Assembly: GCF_026262505.1 (NCBI RefSeq)
Contig: NC_067207.1
Location: 29,604,082-29,668,081, forward strand
Direction of reading: 5' to 3'
Length of the DNA: 64,000 nucleotides
DNA from: Trichomonas vaginalis G3
Taxonomy: Eukaryota; Parabasalia; Trichomonadida; Trichomonadidae
Below the pieces are notes generated by a model, which saw nothing but the letters and a program-made list of their open reading frames with translations, did no database searches and had not been told where the DNA came from. The position numbers and the translations under genes were made by a program. This document shows, in pieces, positions 20,152-30,733 of the stretch (position 1 is its first letter; every line of letters begins with the position of its first letter).

Positions 20152-21090
20152 TTATAAGCGTTTTACATGGTAAACGTTATGAATTCGTGAGACTCTAAAC
20201 AATTTTGTAGCTTCTATTTCTTCTGTCAGTATGTCAAAAGTTTTCACAATGCCGAAAGTTTCTTTATATTTCTTCTTGACATCTGAAAGAAGGAAATCGT
20301 CAGCTGTTGGATAGTTTTTGTTCAGAAATGTCAACATGTCCATTTTATCTTCTGCTGGTTTCTCTGCTTCTTTCTTTAAGTCAGCATAGTCGTTTCTCAT
20401 TCTTTCTATCTCTTTGACAGAATAGTTATATTTCCTTATTGCTGCTTTACATTTTGAACATTGCGGGTTCATTTTTGCGTTATATTCTGAAACCTTACCT
20501 GCTAGTATGACTAAGGCGTCAATGGTTTTCTTTAACTCAAAAGTTGCTGGTTTTATTTGTTCGTTCCATATTTTACCTCTTCTATCTTTATCTCTTATCT
20601 GCCATACACATTCAGCAACTAACGAAACAAAGTTGTCGTAGGTCTTAAACTCCCCAGATTTATATATGTCAGAAACATTCTTATATACCATGTCGCAATC
20701 TTTGTCCATGACTTTGTGGTTGCAATGAAATCCAAGAAACTCATAGTTTACCTTTCGTATGAACTTCTTTATTTCTACTGAGTCAGTCAGTCCGACTTCT
20801 ATTTCATCGAATTCTGGAATAGTAAGCTTTTGTTGTTGGATTTCAGGAAGTTTAGGTAGATGGTCAATAATATCCTGCATGTCGTAAAGATACTGTTCAT
20901 TTTGTTCATCTTTCGCACAACAGTCCAAAGTACTTGTTAAAAGTTCTTGCTTTATCTTCTGGATTTCTGTTTCGAAAGTATATGAAGAAGGAATGAAGCT
21001 TTTCATTTCTACTAACATAGATGTTGGGTTCATGACTAGCGAGTTTGGTGCTGTTGTTGTTTGAATTGCTGTTGTGCCGATTGTTGACAT
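20152..21090 (-). CDS. Unrecognised 312-residue helical protein with CxxC (element B)
   Basis: Starts at MSTIGTTAIQTTTAPNS, directly after an early-type promoter (GTATAAAAGAACAGAA); the longer reading upstream runs through that promoter. The protein is mostly helical with a single CSKCKAA site around residue 215 and a charged C-terminal helix. The copy in C (46498-47412) is whole. Found between two KilA-N genes, so it is probably an early or regulatory protein (inference). Family not recognised. Confidence 0.65.
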   Translation of the reverse strand: MSTIGTTAIQTTTAPNSLVMNPTSMLVEMKSFIPSSYTFETEIQKIKQELLTSTLDCCAKDEQNEQYLYDMQDIIDHLPKLPEIQQQKLTIPEFDEIEVGLTDSVEIKKFIRKVNYEFLGFHCNHKVMDKDCDMVYKNVSDIYKSGEFKTYDNFVSLVAECVWQIRDKDRRGKIWNEQIKPATFELKKTIDALVILAGKVSEYNAKMNPQCSKCKAAIRKYNYSVKEIERMRNDYADLKKEAEKPAEDKMDMLTFLNKNYPTADDFLLSDVKKKYKETFGIVKTFDILTEEIEATKLFRVSRIHNVYHVKRL

Positions 21091-21568
21091 TTCTGTTCTT
21101 TTATACAAAATAAAAAAATAAATAAAAATAAAACTAATTTTATTTTTTTCTATCTTAAGGAAATTCATGAAAATTCAAGAGGTTAGAAAAGAGGTTAGAT
21201 CTAACCTTCTACCCTAAAATATATTTTTGTCTGATTTACGCTCATTGACGATGAAGAAGTCATGAAAATTCAAGAGGGTAGAAAAGAGGTTAGAAAACAG
21301 GTTAGATCTAACCTTCTACCCTAAATTATATTTTTGGTGTAAATTTCATGAGTTTTCGAGAGTTTTCGAGAGTTTTCTACGATGGTAGAAAAGAGGTTAG
21401 AAAACAGGTTAGATCTAACCTTCTACCCTAAATTATATTTTTGGTGTAAATTTCATGAGTTTTCGAGAGTTTTCTACGATGTTAGAAAAGAGGTTAGAAA
21501 ACAGGTTAGATCTAACCTTCTACCCTAAAATATATTTTTGCTGAATTCAATAAAAATAAATGGTTCAT
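21091..21568. repeat. Intergenic palindromic-module block (element B)
   Basis: Early-type promoter of the minus-strand gene followed by four GGTTAG-flavour modules at about 21179-21222, 21276-21321, 21382-21427 and 21481-21525. Two are preceded by a tandem TCATGAGTTTTCGAGAGTTT unit. Confidence 0.8.
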
Positions 21569-22231
21569 TTACTCACAATATTTTTGTACAAAACAACCCC
21601 AAGCTTTTAACTTCTTTTCTGCAGCTTCTAATGCTATCTTAGCGAGTTCATATTCTCTAAATTCTCTCTTTAAATCTTCTTGTTCCCATTGGTCTAGTTC
21701 GTATGGCGAGTCTCTATAACCAGAACATATCTCACGTTCATGTTCTATTTGTTTTTCATGCATTTTTCTAACTTCTTCTTCGAACAAAGGTTTTGCATTC
21801 TCTACTGTATCTTCAAGTTCTTCTTCATCTAATTTCTCATGAACTTTCTTGTCTATGGAGTCCAGAATTTTTCCAACTGCTATACAATATTTTGGAGAAG
21901 CCCACATTGCTATATAGTTTACAAGTCTTGGGTCTACATACGTTCCTCTAACCTGTTTGATTTCATCAGGAATTCCTGCATGAATTTTGTATAAAAAGCA
22001 ACCCGCGGAATTCCGCGGGTTGGTATATTCTTCACAAAATGCCTTAAAATACTCTTCCCAGGACTTATTTTCCAACAACCTTCTAAAGTCTTTCCTAAAC
22101 TGCTGACACATCTTTGTTGCATTTATATAACCATCCTTGTCTCTACGTAAGACTTCAATACCGTTGTAAGTGCCTTTTGTGAATGTTTCGCCATTAGATT
22201 TGTTCGTGAACGTTTTTGCTTCGACTGTCAT
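21569..22231 (-). CDS. KilA-N domain protein, 220 residues (element B)
   Basis: Looks whole. Residues about 15-110 are a clear KilA-N domain: YNGIEVLRRDKDGYINATKM, KSWEEYFKAF, YVDPRLVNYIAMWASPKYC. The rest is a charged coiled coil (KPLFEEEVRKMHEKQIEHER). KilA-N proteins are DNA-binding regulators in phages and large DNA viruses. The coding sequence contains a perfect GC-rich palindrome at 22002-22019, encoding NPRNSAG. The copy in C (45433-46095) differs at few residues. Early-type promoter upstream. Confidence 0.85.
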   Translation of the reverse strand: MTVEAKTFTNKSNGETFTKGTYNGIEVLRRDKDGYINATKMCQQFRKDFRRLLENKSWEEYFKAFCEEYTNPRNSAGCFLYKIHAGIPDEIKQVRGTYVDPRLVNYIAMWASPKYCIAVGKILDSIDKKVHEKLDEEELEDTVENAKPLFEEEVRKMHEKQIEHEREICSGYRDSPYELDQWEQEDLKREFREYELAKIALEAAEKKLKAWGCFVQKYCE

Positions 22232-22266
22232 ACTGTTCTTACAATAAAAATAAAAAAATATTTTTT
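22232..22266 (-). promoter_or_regulatory. Early-type promoter of KilA-N gene (element B)
   Basis: Minus strand: AAAAAATATTTTTTTATTTT then TATTGTAAGAACAGT and ATG. Same layout at 45396-45432 in C. Confidence 0.5.
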
Positions 22267-22920
22267 GGTGGGACGTCGGACATTCGTTTGTGGCTTAACC
22301 GTCGGACCACAACGATAAAAATCTCGACAAAACATATACGATGAAGTCTCAACAAAACATTTACGATGAAGTCTTAACAAAAAATATACGATGAAATCTA
22401 TTTCCTGTGTTGTTGTCAAAATGTCATGTTGTCACACTTTTTCAGAGAAGTTAAAATGACCGAGTGACCGAGTGACCGAGTGACCTGGTCGCCTAAAATA
22501 TATTTTTTTCTATCTTAAGGAAATTCATGAAAATTCACCTGTTGAATTTTGTATAAAAAGCAACCCGCTGTTTTCCGCGGGTTGGTATATTCTTCACAAA
22601 ATGCTTGTTTTGAGGTCGAGCCACTTTTGGCTCCACCGTATTCTTTCAACCAAAATATATTTTTGTCGAATTCAGCACAAAATTCATGAAAATTCAAGGG
22701 GGTAGAAAAGAGGTTAGAAAAGAGGTTAGATCTAACCTTCTACCCTAAACTTTATTTTTGGGTCATTTACGCTCATTACGATGAAGAAGTCTTGACAAAA
22801 CATATACGAAGAAATTCATGAAAATTCATGAAAATTCATGAAAATTCATGAAAATTCAAGAGGGTAGAAAAGAGGTTAGAAAAGAGGTTAGATCTAACCT
22901 TCTACCCTAAACTTTATTTT
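22267..22920. repeat. Upstream region of KilA-N gene with gene-fragment copy and modules (element B)
   Basis: No gene. It holds iterons (22320-22400), a GACCGAGTGACCGAGTGACC microrepeat at about 22458, a 60-bp copy of an internal part of the KilA-N gene (about 22544-22604) and two GGTTAG-flavour modules at 22699-22745 and 22860-22908. Confidence 0.75.
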
Positions 22921-23780
22921 TCAATACTTTTTCAGCACTTTTCCGTAGTTATATATGAAAGACAATTCGAGATAAAAGTCATAGTACAATGGAATAATAT
23001 GTTGCACACCATTTGTTGTGAACCAAACTTGAAAGTCAGAGAAACTGTTACTAGGTGGTTCGTAGAATTTAGAAGCAAAGTCATAAAAGTCCTTACCAAT
23101 ACAAAGAAAACTGTTGTTGCTTGAACTGAAACTTGCATGACACATAACATTTTGAGGGTCAAACACGTTTCTATAAACCATCAAATCTGCTGGTGGAAGT
23201 ATAAATTTAAAAGGACCGTCAGGTGGTAATGGTTCGTTCTGGTTTAGTAACCGAAGAAATGTGCCCAAGAACGTTTGTCTACTTCCCAAAATAAAAACTC
23301 TGTATCTCTTGGAGGGTTAATTTCAATCTTTTGAAATGAAACGGTGGAGTTCATCTTGTCATATTCTAGTTTCAGGTAGTACGTTCCATTTAGTAAAGAG
23401 TCGTATTTTTTTTGAAATTCCCAATAATATTTGTTTATTTGAGTTTGAAAGTCATTTAGAGTCTTCTCAAGACTTTCGTCTGAACGAACTGTAAAGATTC
23501 TCATTTCGTCAAATTTTTCTATTAGACCATCAGAACCTTTATACTGACCGTGAAAATATACTGCAAACATAAAGGCGTTAGTTCTATTTGAAAACAAAAC
23601 TCTTCTAAATCCTATTGCCTTTGCATCTGAAGGACTTTGAAGCCAACGAATTGGATAGTCAAACCTGTATACTCGGGATAAAATTTCTTCATCTGAAATA
23701 TTCCTACCAGCATTTGTAAAGATATAGTCTAACGGTTTTGTATCTGCTACTTTTGTTCTTTGTTTTTCAACCTGAAGCAT
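22921..23780 (-). pseudogene. 286-residue family protein gene (element B)
   Basis: Counterpart of the whole gene 44274-45134 in C; paralogue of the fibre-paired gene. Broken, about one break. Late-type promoter (ATATTTTTACATATATTAAA) upstream. Confidence 0.6.
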
Positions 23781-23835
23781 TTAATATATGTAAAAATATA
23801 TGGTTTTAAAAACGTTTTTACTTCATATTTCTCAT

Positions 23836-24555
23836 CTAACAAACATGTTGTCTGACTGCTTGAGGGTTATGTTGGTATCGTTCGAACTTGACACTTGCAA
23901 TTCCTTCAATTGCATTCAAAATGTCTGAGTCGGAGTCAAACATTTGTTCTCTCTTTGTAGTCTTGAAAGCGTCAAGAAGCATTGCAGCTGTTGTGACATT
24001 GCCATGTGCATAGTAAATGTGACCATCCAAATCTGTTATAGTCAATCTGAGATTGTATCCTTTCTTATTTCCGTCTTGTATGGCAGCAAGTACACCCATG
24101 AAGCCTTCTTTGTTCTTTCCTTCGTCAAAGTTTACTGTAAAGTCTCCACCTTGTCCAATTTTAGCACGAACTTCACGATACTTTTCATATGCATATCTTG
24201 TTCTTTCCATGGGAACATGTGCGTCTTCACCTTTTCCTTTTTTCCTTCTCAAAGGATGCAATTGTTCGTCATGTTTCCAGTAGAATCTGGCAAAGCCGTC
24301 GTGTCCTTCAACTTGAGGTTCACTAACATCGAAAGGCATGTCCATAAGACGTTCTTCTTCTAACCTCTCTAGTCTGTTTGGATAATTTGCACGTGCTGTT
24401 TCCAAATCCATTTCGTAGCGAAGACCAGACAATTTGTCATAGACTTTTATGGGTCTTCCCTTCCTATATTTAAACTTCTTCGAAACTCTCCAACCATATC
24501 TTTGCAACTCTGCTTTTATTCTAGCAGATTTTCTATCCATTCTATATGGGGGCAT
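23836..24555 (-). CDS. Unrecognised basic 239-residue protein (element B)
   Basis: Looks whole. N-terminal 70 residues are strongly basic (MDRKSARIKAELQRYGWRVS); the C-terminal half is an alpha/beta region (NLRLTITDLDGHIYYAHGN). It starts after an early-type AAAATATTTTTTTATTTTTA promoter. A diverged copy is at the left edge of the window in A; C has an HNH gene in the corresponding place. No family recognised. Confidence 0.65.
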   Translation of the reverse strand: MPPYRMDRKSARIKAELQRYGWRVSKKFKYRKGRPIKVYDKLSGLRYEMDLETARANYPNRLERLEEERLMDMPFDVSEPQVEGHDGFARFYWKHDEQLHPLRRKKGKGEDAHVPMERTRYAYEKYREVRAKIGQGGDFTVNFDEGKNKEGFMGVLAAIQDGNKKGYNLRLTITDLDGHIYYAHGNVTTAAMLLDAFKTTKREQMFDSDSDILNAIEGIASVKFERYQHNPQAVRQHVC

Positions 24556-24588
24556 TTTTATAAAAATAAAAAAATATTTTTTTTCTCT

Positions 24589-25170
24589 TTACTTTACATA
24601 ACCGCCTGCTGCCATAAGCCTTTGACGCCAACCCATACCAGCCAATGAAGGTTGACTTGGTTTAGTTTGGAAACTAAACTTTGGTTTTGGTTTCTTCAGT
24701 TTTTGGTTTCTCTTCTTCTATCTGTTTTTCGTCACTTTTCGGTTCCTCTGACTTTACCTCACTTGCAGGAACAGTTGTGTCGTCAACATCTTCATAAATA
24801 TCATATGCCATTTGTTTTTGTTTTCCTTTCAACTTTTTGTGTTTGTTGTAAAGTTTAGAATATTTCGACTCTAAGTCAATGAGATGTTCTATAATGAACT
24901 GTTGGTCAGTGAAGTAAACTTTTCCATCTGTTGTCTCGAAAGCTCCTTCAGACTTCAATATTTTATTTGTGAGAGTCTGTTTCTTTTTGAGATACTAGCC
25001 GTTCCATTTTTATGAAAAGTGACTTTGTAGTTAGAGTTTGTATTTCCAGACCTGGCACTTTCTATTATTGAATTTTTCTCTTCATCTGTAAGTTCTTTGA
25101 CAGGTTTTGACAATGGTTCTGAACTTTTTGTTTGTGGTGTCAAATCTACCGTTTCAACTTCTTCGGTCAT
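24589..25170 (-). pseudogene. 194-residue family gene (element B)
   Basis: Counterpart of 42913-43497 in C, broken by about one or two breaks. Same neighbours as in A and C. Confidence 0.6.
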
Positions 25171-25189
25171 TTCATCTCAGTAAAAAATT

Positions 25190-25342
25190 TTAGTTTGGTT
25201 TGTTTTCAACTGGTTGTTTAGGTTTTTTAAGTCGGTCTAAAACTTCCTGAGGTATAGGAAGAACTTGACAAACACGTTGTGTAACTGCTGGAAGCCGACA
25301 AATCCATCTTGAACTCATTTGTCTCAATGCTGTATTGTTCAT
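25190..25342 (-). CDS. Small basic 50-residue protein (element B)
   Basis: A short frame starting MNNTALRQMGSRWICRLPAV, the same length as 42741-42893 in C. Both are preceded by a TTTTTTACTGAGATGAA leader that also precedes the 194-residue gene. Two Cys, basic, Pro-rich tail. Conservation of length and leader supports a real small gene; function unknown. Confidence 0.5.
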   Translation of the reverse strand: MNNTALRQMSSRWICRLPAVTQRVCQVLPIPQEVLDRLKKPKQPVENKPN

Positions 25343-25361
25343 TTCATCTCAGTAAAAAACT

Positions 25362-25763
25362 TTACATTCCCCACGTTTGAGGTGGTTGAGGTTGGTTATT
25401 GTTTACCCACTGTTGTGCATGGTTATATCCTCTGTTAAAGAATCTTTCACCTTGGTCCATATAGTGTCCTGCTTGGTTATAGTAGTCATTTGCTTTGTTA
25501 TAATAGTTTCCTGCTTGTCTTCCTACATTGTCCATCCATCCTTGAACTTTTCCTCTTGTTTCAGGATTTGGAATAAGATTTGTTGCATCTCGTGCTACCT
25601 CCCAACCTTTCTGTACAGTTTGTATAATAGGTTGTGCTTTCTCTTTCAGTATACCTAATGTACTCAAAATCTTCCTTCCAACTCCAAATACACCTCTGGC
25701 TATTGTTCCCACTGCGGGCAAAAATCTGGATGCAACTCCTGCTAACGCGCCAAATAAACCCAT
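25362..25763 (-). CDS. MGLFGAL membrane-active-type protein, 133 residues (element B)
   Basis: Looks whole. N-terminal 45 residues are hydrophobic and glycine-rich (MGLFGALAGVASRFLPAVG), with Met-Gly as expected for N-myristoylation; the rest has Tyr/Asn/Gln-rich helical repeats (YYNKANDYYNQAGHYMDQG). Such small proteins in non-enveloped viruses can disrupt membranes; this role is inferred from composition only. Divergent from the integrase with 17 bp between starts. Confidence 0.6.
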   Translation of the reverse strand: MGLFGALAGVASRFLPAVGTIARGVFGVGRKILSTLGILKEKAQPIIQTVQKGWEVARDATNLIPNPETRGKVQGWMDNVGRQAGNYYNKANDYYNQAGHYMDQGERFFNRGYNHAQQWVNNNQPQPPQTWGM

Positions 25764-25780
25764 TTCTTATGGGTTAAAAA
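25764..25780. promoter_or_regulatory. 17-bp divergent promoter spacer (element B)
   Basis: The whole intergenic space between the starts of the MGLFGAL gene and the integrase gene. Equivalent spacers are at 1408-1424 (A) and 42304-42319 (C). Confidence 0.5.
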
Positions 25781-26730
25781 ATGACGAATCCAAACAAGGA
25801 CCCTATGTTTCTAAAGCGACAAAGAAAGCACTCATGGTAAAAATCTTTAGTTCAACACCAAATGCTTGGTTTATGGATATCTTGGAAACATTCCGAGAGT
25901 TAGAACAGATGGACCACCATACTGGCTAATATTTGTCGGTCAAACACAAGATACTGTGAAGCATACCATTATGGTCCAAAAATATTTTAGATGTGAAAAC
26001 TGCTTTGACAATATTCGTTGACAAATACCATCCAACAAAACTGACATCTGACTGTGAAAGTTCTTTCAAATCAGACGATATTAAAAACTATCTGCGTTCA
26101 AAAAATGTAAACCAATATTTCATTGTCGACCAAAACCATTCTGCTCTTGGTGTCATTGACGGTTGTATAAAAATGTTAAGAGACTTAAACCAACCACAAG
26201 GTGGTGAAGCAAATGAAATGTCATATGACGACAAATATAGACACTTCTCATGGCAAAGATGAGACAAGTTTTAAATATTTACAATAACCGTAAACAAAAA
26301 GGTTTGGGAAACCACTCCCCCGAAGAAATGAAAAAACACCCGACTTAGAGAAAGACTAATATTTAATAGTTTAGTCAAAAGAGACAAACAAGAAAGAATG
26401 CCAGGCTTCAAACTTAAGAAAGGTGACAAAGTAAAATAGAAATACCTAAACGCGACCCATATGAAAATACTATTGACTATGACAACAATGGGAACCCGAC
26501 AGGTACTCACCTTCGTGTTCGTAAAAAGAAGAAAGTATACAAGAGAATATTATGAAGTTTTAGGCAAACATGGCAAAATGTACACACTGCAAGCAGAAGA
26601 TAAAACTACTATTGTCAGACCTCGTTTCAAACTTGTCAAAGTTCAAGGTGGTATACTTTCAAAGACAGTTCCTAACAAATATAAGACAACTCCTGACGAA
26701 TATGCTAAAGAAGTGGAACATGACGACTAA
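25781..26730 (+). pseudogene. rve-type integrase gene (element B)
   Basis: Same family and order as 41344-42303 in C, with the core blocks and the basic C-terminal domain still readable. Broken, several breaks. Tail-to-tail with the fibre gene. Confidence 0.8.
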
Positions 26731-28048
26731 GCATTTCTATACCATGCGTAAACTGTCATGTAAGGTGGCATGTAGTCTTTACTTTGTCCCGTTGTTTGCG
26801 TATACCCTGAAACGCGATGTGTATGGTATCCACTTCCCTCAGTGTTATTCCAGTAACAATTTATAGCAAACTTAACGTCCTCTTTAACATCATATCCTTT
26901 ACCTTTTGTCATTCCTGACCAATCCCAAAATCTATGACTATGCAAACCTGCTTCAGATGTACTTAAATTTATGTAGTGACTGTGCGCAGGTAAATTTGCA
27001 CCTGAAATCGTTTTACTTCCACCTGTTTCCTTTGAAGAGTTTGCACAATACAAAAACCTGTCGACTATTTGAGTCCATGTTCCAAAACCCAGAACTGTTT
27101 CTGGTCTGGTAGAGTTCATTGACGTATAAATAGAGCCAACCGGGTAAATAAGATTCGGCAAAATTTGTTTAAGCACATTGAGTTCCTGTCTTAGATGTAT
27201 AATACTATTGTCATTAGATATCAAAGTATCTACAAGACTTGTTGCCGGTGGTATTGTTGGAGCTTTACTTGGCAAGGTTGTGTTTAGTGTAATATCGTCT
27301 GCTGTAAAAGTTGTAAAACTTGTATGTGTATGGTTCTTGTCTGCTTTCTTCTCTAACTCATCGTTAACATAAGTTTTATCTGCTTTAAGGTCTAAACATC
27401 CTGAAACCCATCCTGTATTGGCTTTACCTTTTAAAATCTTCGATGTCCGTTCATGGTACCATTCAACCCTTTCTTTCATTTCGTTATCTTTTTCATCCAC
27501 ATATTCCTTATCCGCCTTCTTCACTAACACACTAGCCACCCATCCCTTATCTGCTTTCTTTTCAAGGCTGACGTTTAAGTCTGTTATTTCAGATATAGAA
27601 TGTGTATGAGTCTTTTTAGAATATTCGTTTTCAGCTCTTGTCACTTCACTTGACATTTTATTGTCAACATATGTTTTGTCTGCTAGTTCAGGATGAGTAT
27701 GTTCTTTTGTTTGCTAAGCATTGTTAGCTCTTTCTTCTTCTTTTGCTATTGCATCGTCTACATATTCTTTGTCAGCTTTGTTGCCAACATCTGCTTTCAA
27801 AAGAAGTTCATTTATAGGTTTCTCGTTTAAAGTTCCTTTTGTTGGATTTATACAGACAGTATGGTTCTTATTGTCTTGAAACAGAAACTCATCTGTCATT
27901 GGGTTTAATGTCAGTTTTAAGTTTCCTTCTTTCATGACTCAGATATCTTAGAATAGTTTGAAAAGTTTGTTGTGTTCTTATTTAGAGCTTGCATAATGAG
28001 TTGTCGGTTGTGTTGTATTTCTCTCATAGACGCTGTTTCATTTGACAT
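26727..28048 (-). pseudogene. Phage-like tail-fibre and collar protein gene (element B)
   Basis: Here the C-terminal 309 residues are open: repeated KADKxYV(D/N) fibre units, HTHTSF motifs, then a collar-like domain with YPVGSIYTSMNSTRPE, LGFGTWTQIVDRFLYCAN, GGSKTISGANLPAHSHYIN and PPYMTVYAWYRNA. The collar pattern is that of caudoviral short-tail-fibre and tail-collar proteins. Broken, a few breaks near the N-terminal part. Confidence 0.75.
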
Positions 28049-28066
28049 TTTTATTCTAGATAAAAT
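28049..28066. promoter_or_regulatory. 18-bp divergent promoter spacer (element B)
   Basis: TTTTATTCTAGATAAAAT, an almost perfect palindrome around CTAG, lies between the fibre start and the start of the paired gene. The same spacer is found in A (3838-3855) and C (40093-40110). Confidence 0.6.
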
Positions 28067-28922
28067 ATGCTTCCAATAGAAAAAGAAAATTCAAGAGTTG
28101 CTACAACTAAACCATTAGATGAACTTTTTACGAATGTCGGTCAAAAGTTTGAGACAGAGACCGTAAAGCATGAAGGCTATCGTTTGACTACCCACTAAGA
28201 TGGTTAAGAGACCCATCCGTCACAAAAGCTATTGGCTTTCGTAGAATGAAGTTCATTTCAGAAGCCATACATGGTTTCCCATTTACAGTCGGTTTTGAAG
28301 TTCGATACTATAACAAAGAAAACGTATGTATGAGAAATTTGAACAGGGAAAACTTTTACAAGTGAATTTGCTTGTAAACTTAGAAACAACTCTTCAAGCT
28401 TTTCAAGAAAAAATAAACGATATCTATCTCGAATATGCAAAACAGTACAACATTGACGAAGGAGAGTACCATCTCGATATTTTATATGACAGGAAAAATG
28501 CAACTGTTAAAATCAATAGAATAGAAGACCTTGGAGAAAACGTTTATATTTCTACAAAAATATAACAATTGGCATGGTATAGATTTATGAGGATGTTAAA
28601 TCAGCCTGCAGCATATCCAGTACACCCAGACTTTTATGAAGTCGAAAACCCTAATGGAACATATGAAAATGTTTTCGACCCAGCTGCTATTATTGTTCAT
28701 GCTTCATTTTCTGGCGCCCAAAACTCTTTCTTATGCTTGGCAAATGACTTTTACGAAAAACCTACAAAGTTATACGAACCACCAAGTGGAAGTATTTCAG
28801 ACTTTCAAGTATGGTTTACTACAGATGGAAGAAAAAGAATAATTCCATTATACCATGCGTTTTACTTAGAACTTAGTTTCATATACAACTACTATCGAAC
28901 GGTAAAAAATATAATTTTTTAA
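28067..28922 (+). pseudogene. Fibre-paired 285-residue family gene (element B)
   Basis: Paralogue of the 286-residue family (22921-23780). Broken, several breaks; the C-terminal 117 residues remain open, with SISDFQVWFTTDGRKRIIP and LELSFIYNY blocks. Confidence 0.6.
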
Positions 28923-29160
28923 TACGGTTGAAGGTGTTGGATTTGGTTGCCAACTAGACTGTGGTGCAGGTTCAGCTGTTGTATAACAGGAGCTTCTTCT
29001 TCTGGTTCAGGGTCTTTAGGTATAATACCAACGAACTGACCTACTCTTTTACCAATATTTTTGACTCCGTTCCAAATTCCTCTCCTACGGTTTTTATTCC
29101 ATTCCAATATACCTCTTCCAACATTTCGAAAGAAGTTTCAATACTACTGAAGAAACCCAT
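28919..29160 (-). pseudogene. MGFF amphipathic small protein gene (element B)
   Basis: Counterpart of 39002-39244 in C. Broken, a few breaks. Confidence 0.5.
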
Positions 29161-29178
29161 TTTACTATATGTAAAAAT

Positions 29179-29541
29179 CTAATGTCCACCTAGTCTCTTA
29201 CGTTTCCTGTTGAGTTCCATAGCATTCTTTAACTGGAGCTCATACATTCTGTTTCTCCTCTGGTAGAAAACATATTCTGGGTCAACTCCTGTGTTCGCGT
29301 CATCTGCATAAAGTTGTTTATATCCCACTTCAGGGTTTGTATAAAACTCTTTCCATCTCATATTTGCATACCATGGTGGCAAACCTAACGCAGCGTCATT
29401 TGACATGGCAGTTTGCATTTGTACATCTGTTGGCACTTGACCATAGTTTGCCATTGCAGTTTGTATTCTAACTTCATTTGGAATATTTCTCGAGTTTGGT
29501 TGTCCAGGTTGCTGTGCATTCGCTAAGTTCTGTGCGTCCAT
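29179..29541 (-). CDS. MDAQNLANAQ family protein, 120 residues (element B)
   Basis: Looks whole, same length as in C (38621-38983). Gln/Asn/Pro-rich N-terminal 45 residues with two IQTAM/MQTAM repeats, then PPWYANMRWKEFYTNPEVGY and a basic end RKRKRLGGH. Late-type promoter before the ATG (TATTTTTATCTAATATTAAA). Unknown function; lies in the structural gene block. Confidence 0.6.
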   Translation of the reverse strand: MDAQNLANAQQPGQPNSRNIPNEVRIQTAMANYGQVPTDVQMQTAMSNDAALGLPPWYANMRWKEFYTNPEVGYKQLYADDANTGVDPEYVFYQRRNRMYELQLKNAMELNRKRKRLGGH

Positions 29542-29678
29542 TTAATATTAGATAAAAATATCTCTTACGAGTACATATGCTGAACATTTGCAGGCATTGG
29601 TTCATCTTCATATTCTCTGTAACTTTTCCCACGTCAAATAAATAAATGACACAATGGAAAAAACCAAAACAAGTAGTC

Positions 29679-30495
29679 CTATTTCAAACCACATTTACTT
29701 ACTAGTAAAATTTCTTTGTTATGACACTTTCTCCGGTTTATAGACCTCTCTCATATTCTATCTTGTCATATCTAAACTCATAGTCATGTATGTCCTCTAA
29801 CCATCTCATAACGGTTTCCAAACCACTTTTATCGGATGTAAAGTAAAAGCATGGACAGTTATGTAAAACGTCTAAAGTTTCTAAAGAGTCTCTCAAAGTC
29901 CAGTCTACTTGGTATTGAAAATCGCATGTGTTATAGAACGGCGGGTCCACTATAAAGAAAACATTTTCCTTGTCTTTATATTTTTCATACAACTCTGTCC
30001 AATGACATCTCACAAACTCTATACCCTCAATATATTTTTCTATGTCCTCTTTGAAAACATTTGTATAGTTAAGATATAAAACTTTTGACATAAGTGTTTC
30101 AATGTCATGAACTCTTATAGAACCACTATATAATAGTCTAGCAGATATACTATCCCAGTCTATATATTCTGCTTTTTCAAAACCTCTCTCACAATATTTT
30201 TCTTATCTAATGGTATACGTTCCATCTTACCTATAGGTATCTTTTCTTTTAACTCTTTCAATATATTGTTTGTGTCTGGTATATGTTTGAGACGGTCCAT
30301 ATAGTTGTCGAAGTCATTGCATATAATCTTTGAGTCTGGGAATATTGTATGGCACAAATGGGATATATAGAAACTTCCACCGAACAAATCTACAAATGTT
30401 AGACCATTCGGTAGTTTCTTAAGTTCTCTCAATATAATATCTTTACATTTACTCTTATTTCCAAAGAACGGTAACGGTGGTTTTGTAAAATTCAT
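29679..30495 (-). pseudogene. D12-class DNA adenine methyltransferase gene (element B)
   Basis: Counterpart of the whole gene 37662-38480 in C. PPLPFFGNKSKCKD, FVDLFGGSFY and DPPFYNT motifs remain. Broken, a couple of breaks. Confidence 0.8.
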
Positions 30496-30691
30496 TTATA
30501 TATAATAATAAAAATGTTTTTACCTGAAAAGTGACAGAAAAGTGACAAAGCATAAAAAATATATAATTTTGAAAAGCGACACATTATATAATGTTTTCGA
30601 CCCAGAAGACTAACAATTTTCCGAATAAAAACTTCATTTATACTAAACATCTTCAGGGCTAGAAGGCACGAAGTGCCTGGAAGCCCCACTA

Positions 30692-30727
<36 letters not shown>
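30496..30727. repeat. Right terminus of element B
   Basis: Promoter region of the methylase, a stretch shared with the ends of A and D (ATTATATAATG, TTCGACCCAGAAGACTAAC), the terminal hairpin sequence ending in CCCCACTACC at 30693 and a 34-base T-tract. Only about 75 bp are shared with the left end of B, so its terminal repeats are short compared with C. Confidence 0.8.
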
Positions 30728-30729
<2 letters not shown>

Positions 30730-30733
30730 TTAA
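30728..30733. repeat. Target site duplication, right of element B
   Basis: ATTTAA, matching 7885-7890. Confidence 0.75.

Larger units (their letters stand above)
7891..30727. mobile_element. Element B, complete Polinton-like (Tlr-type) virus-like element
   Basis: A 22.8-kb element bounded by A-tract plus GGTAGTGGGGCT at the left (7915) and AGCCCCACTACC plus T-tract at the right (30693), with a 6-bp target duplication. Left half: coiled-coil protein, major capsid, small genes, penton-like protein, superfamily 3 helicase, packaging ATPase. Middle: KilA-N regulator cluster embedded in repeat blocks. Right half: accessory genes, integrase, fibre, small membrane-active proteins and Dam methylase. 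No DNA polymerase B is seen. The left and middle have several whole genes; the right half is broken in most genes (more than ten breaks in all). Likely a young element. Confidence 0.92.
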
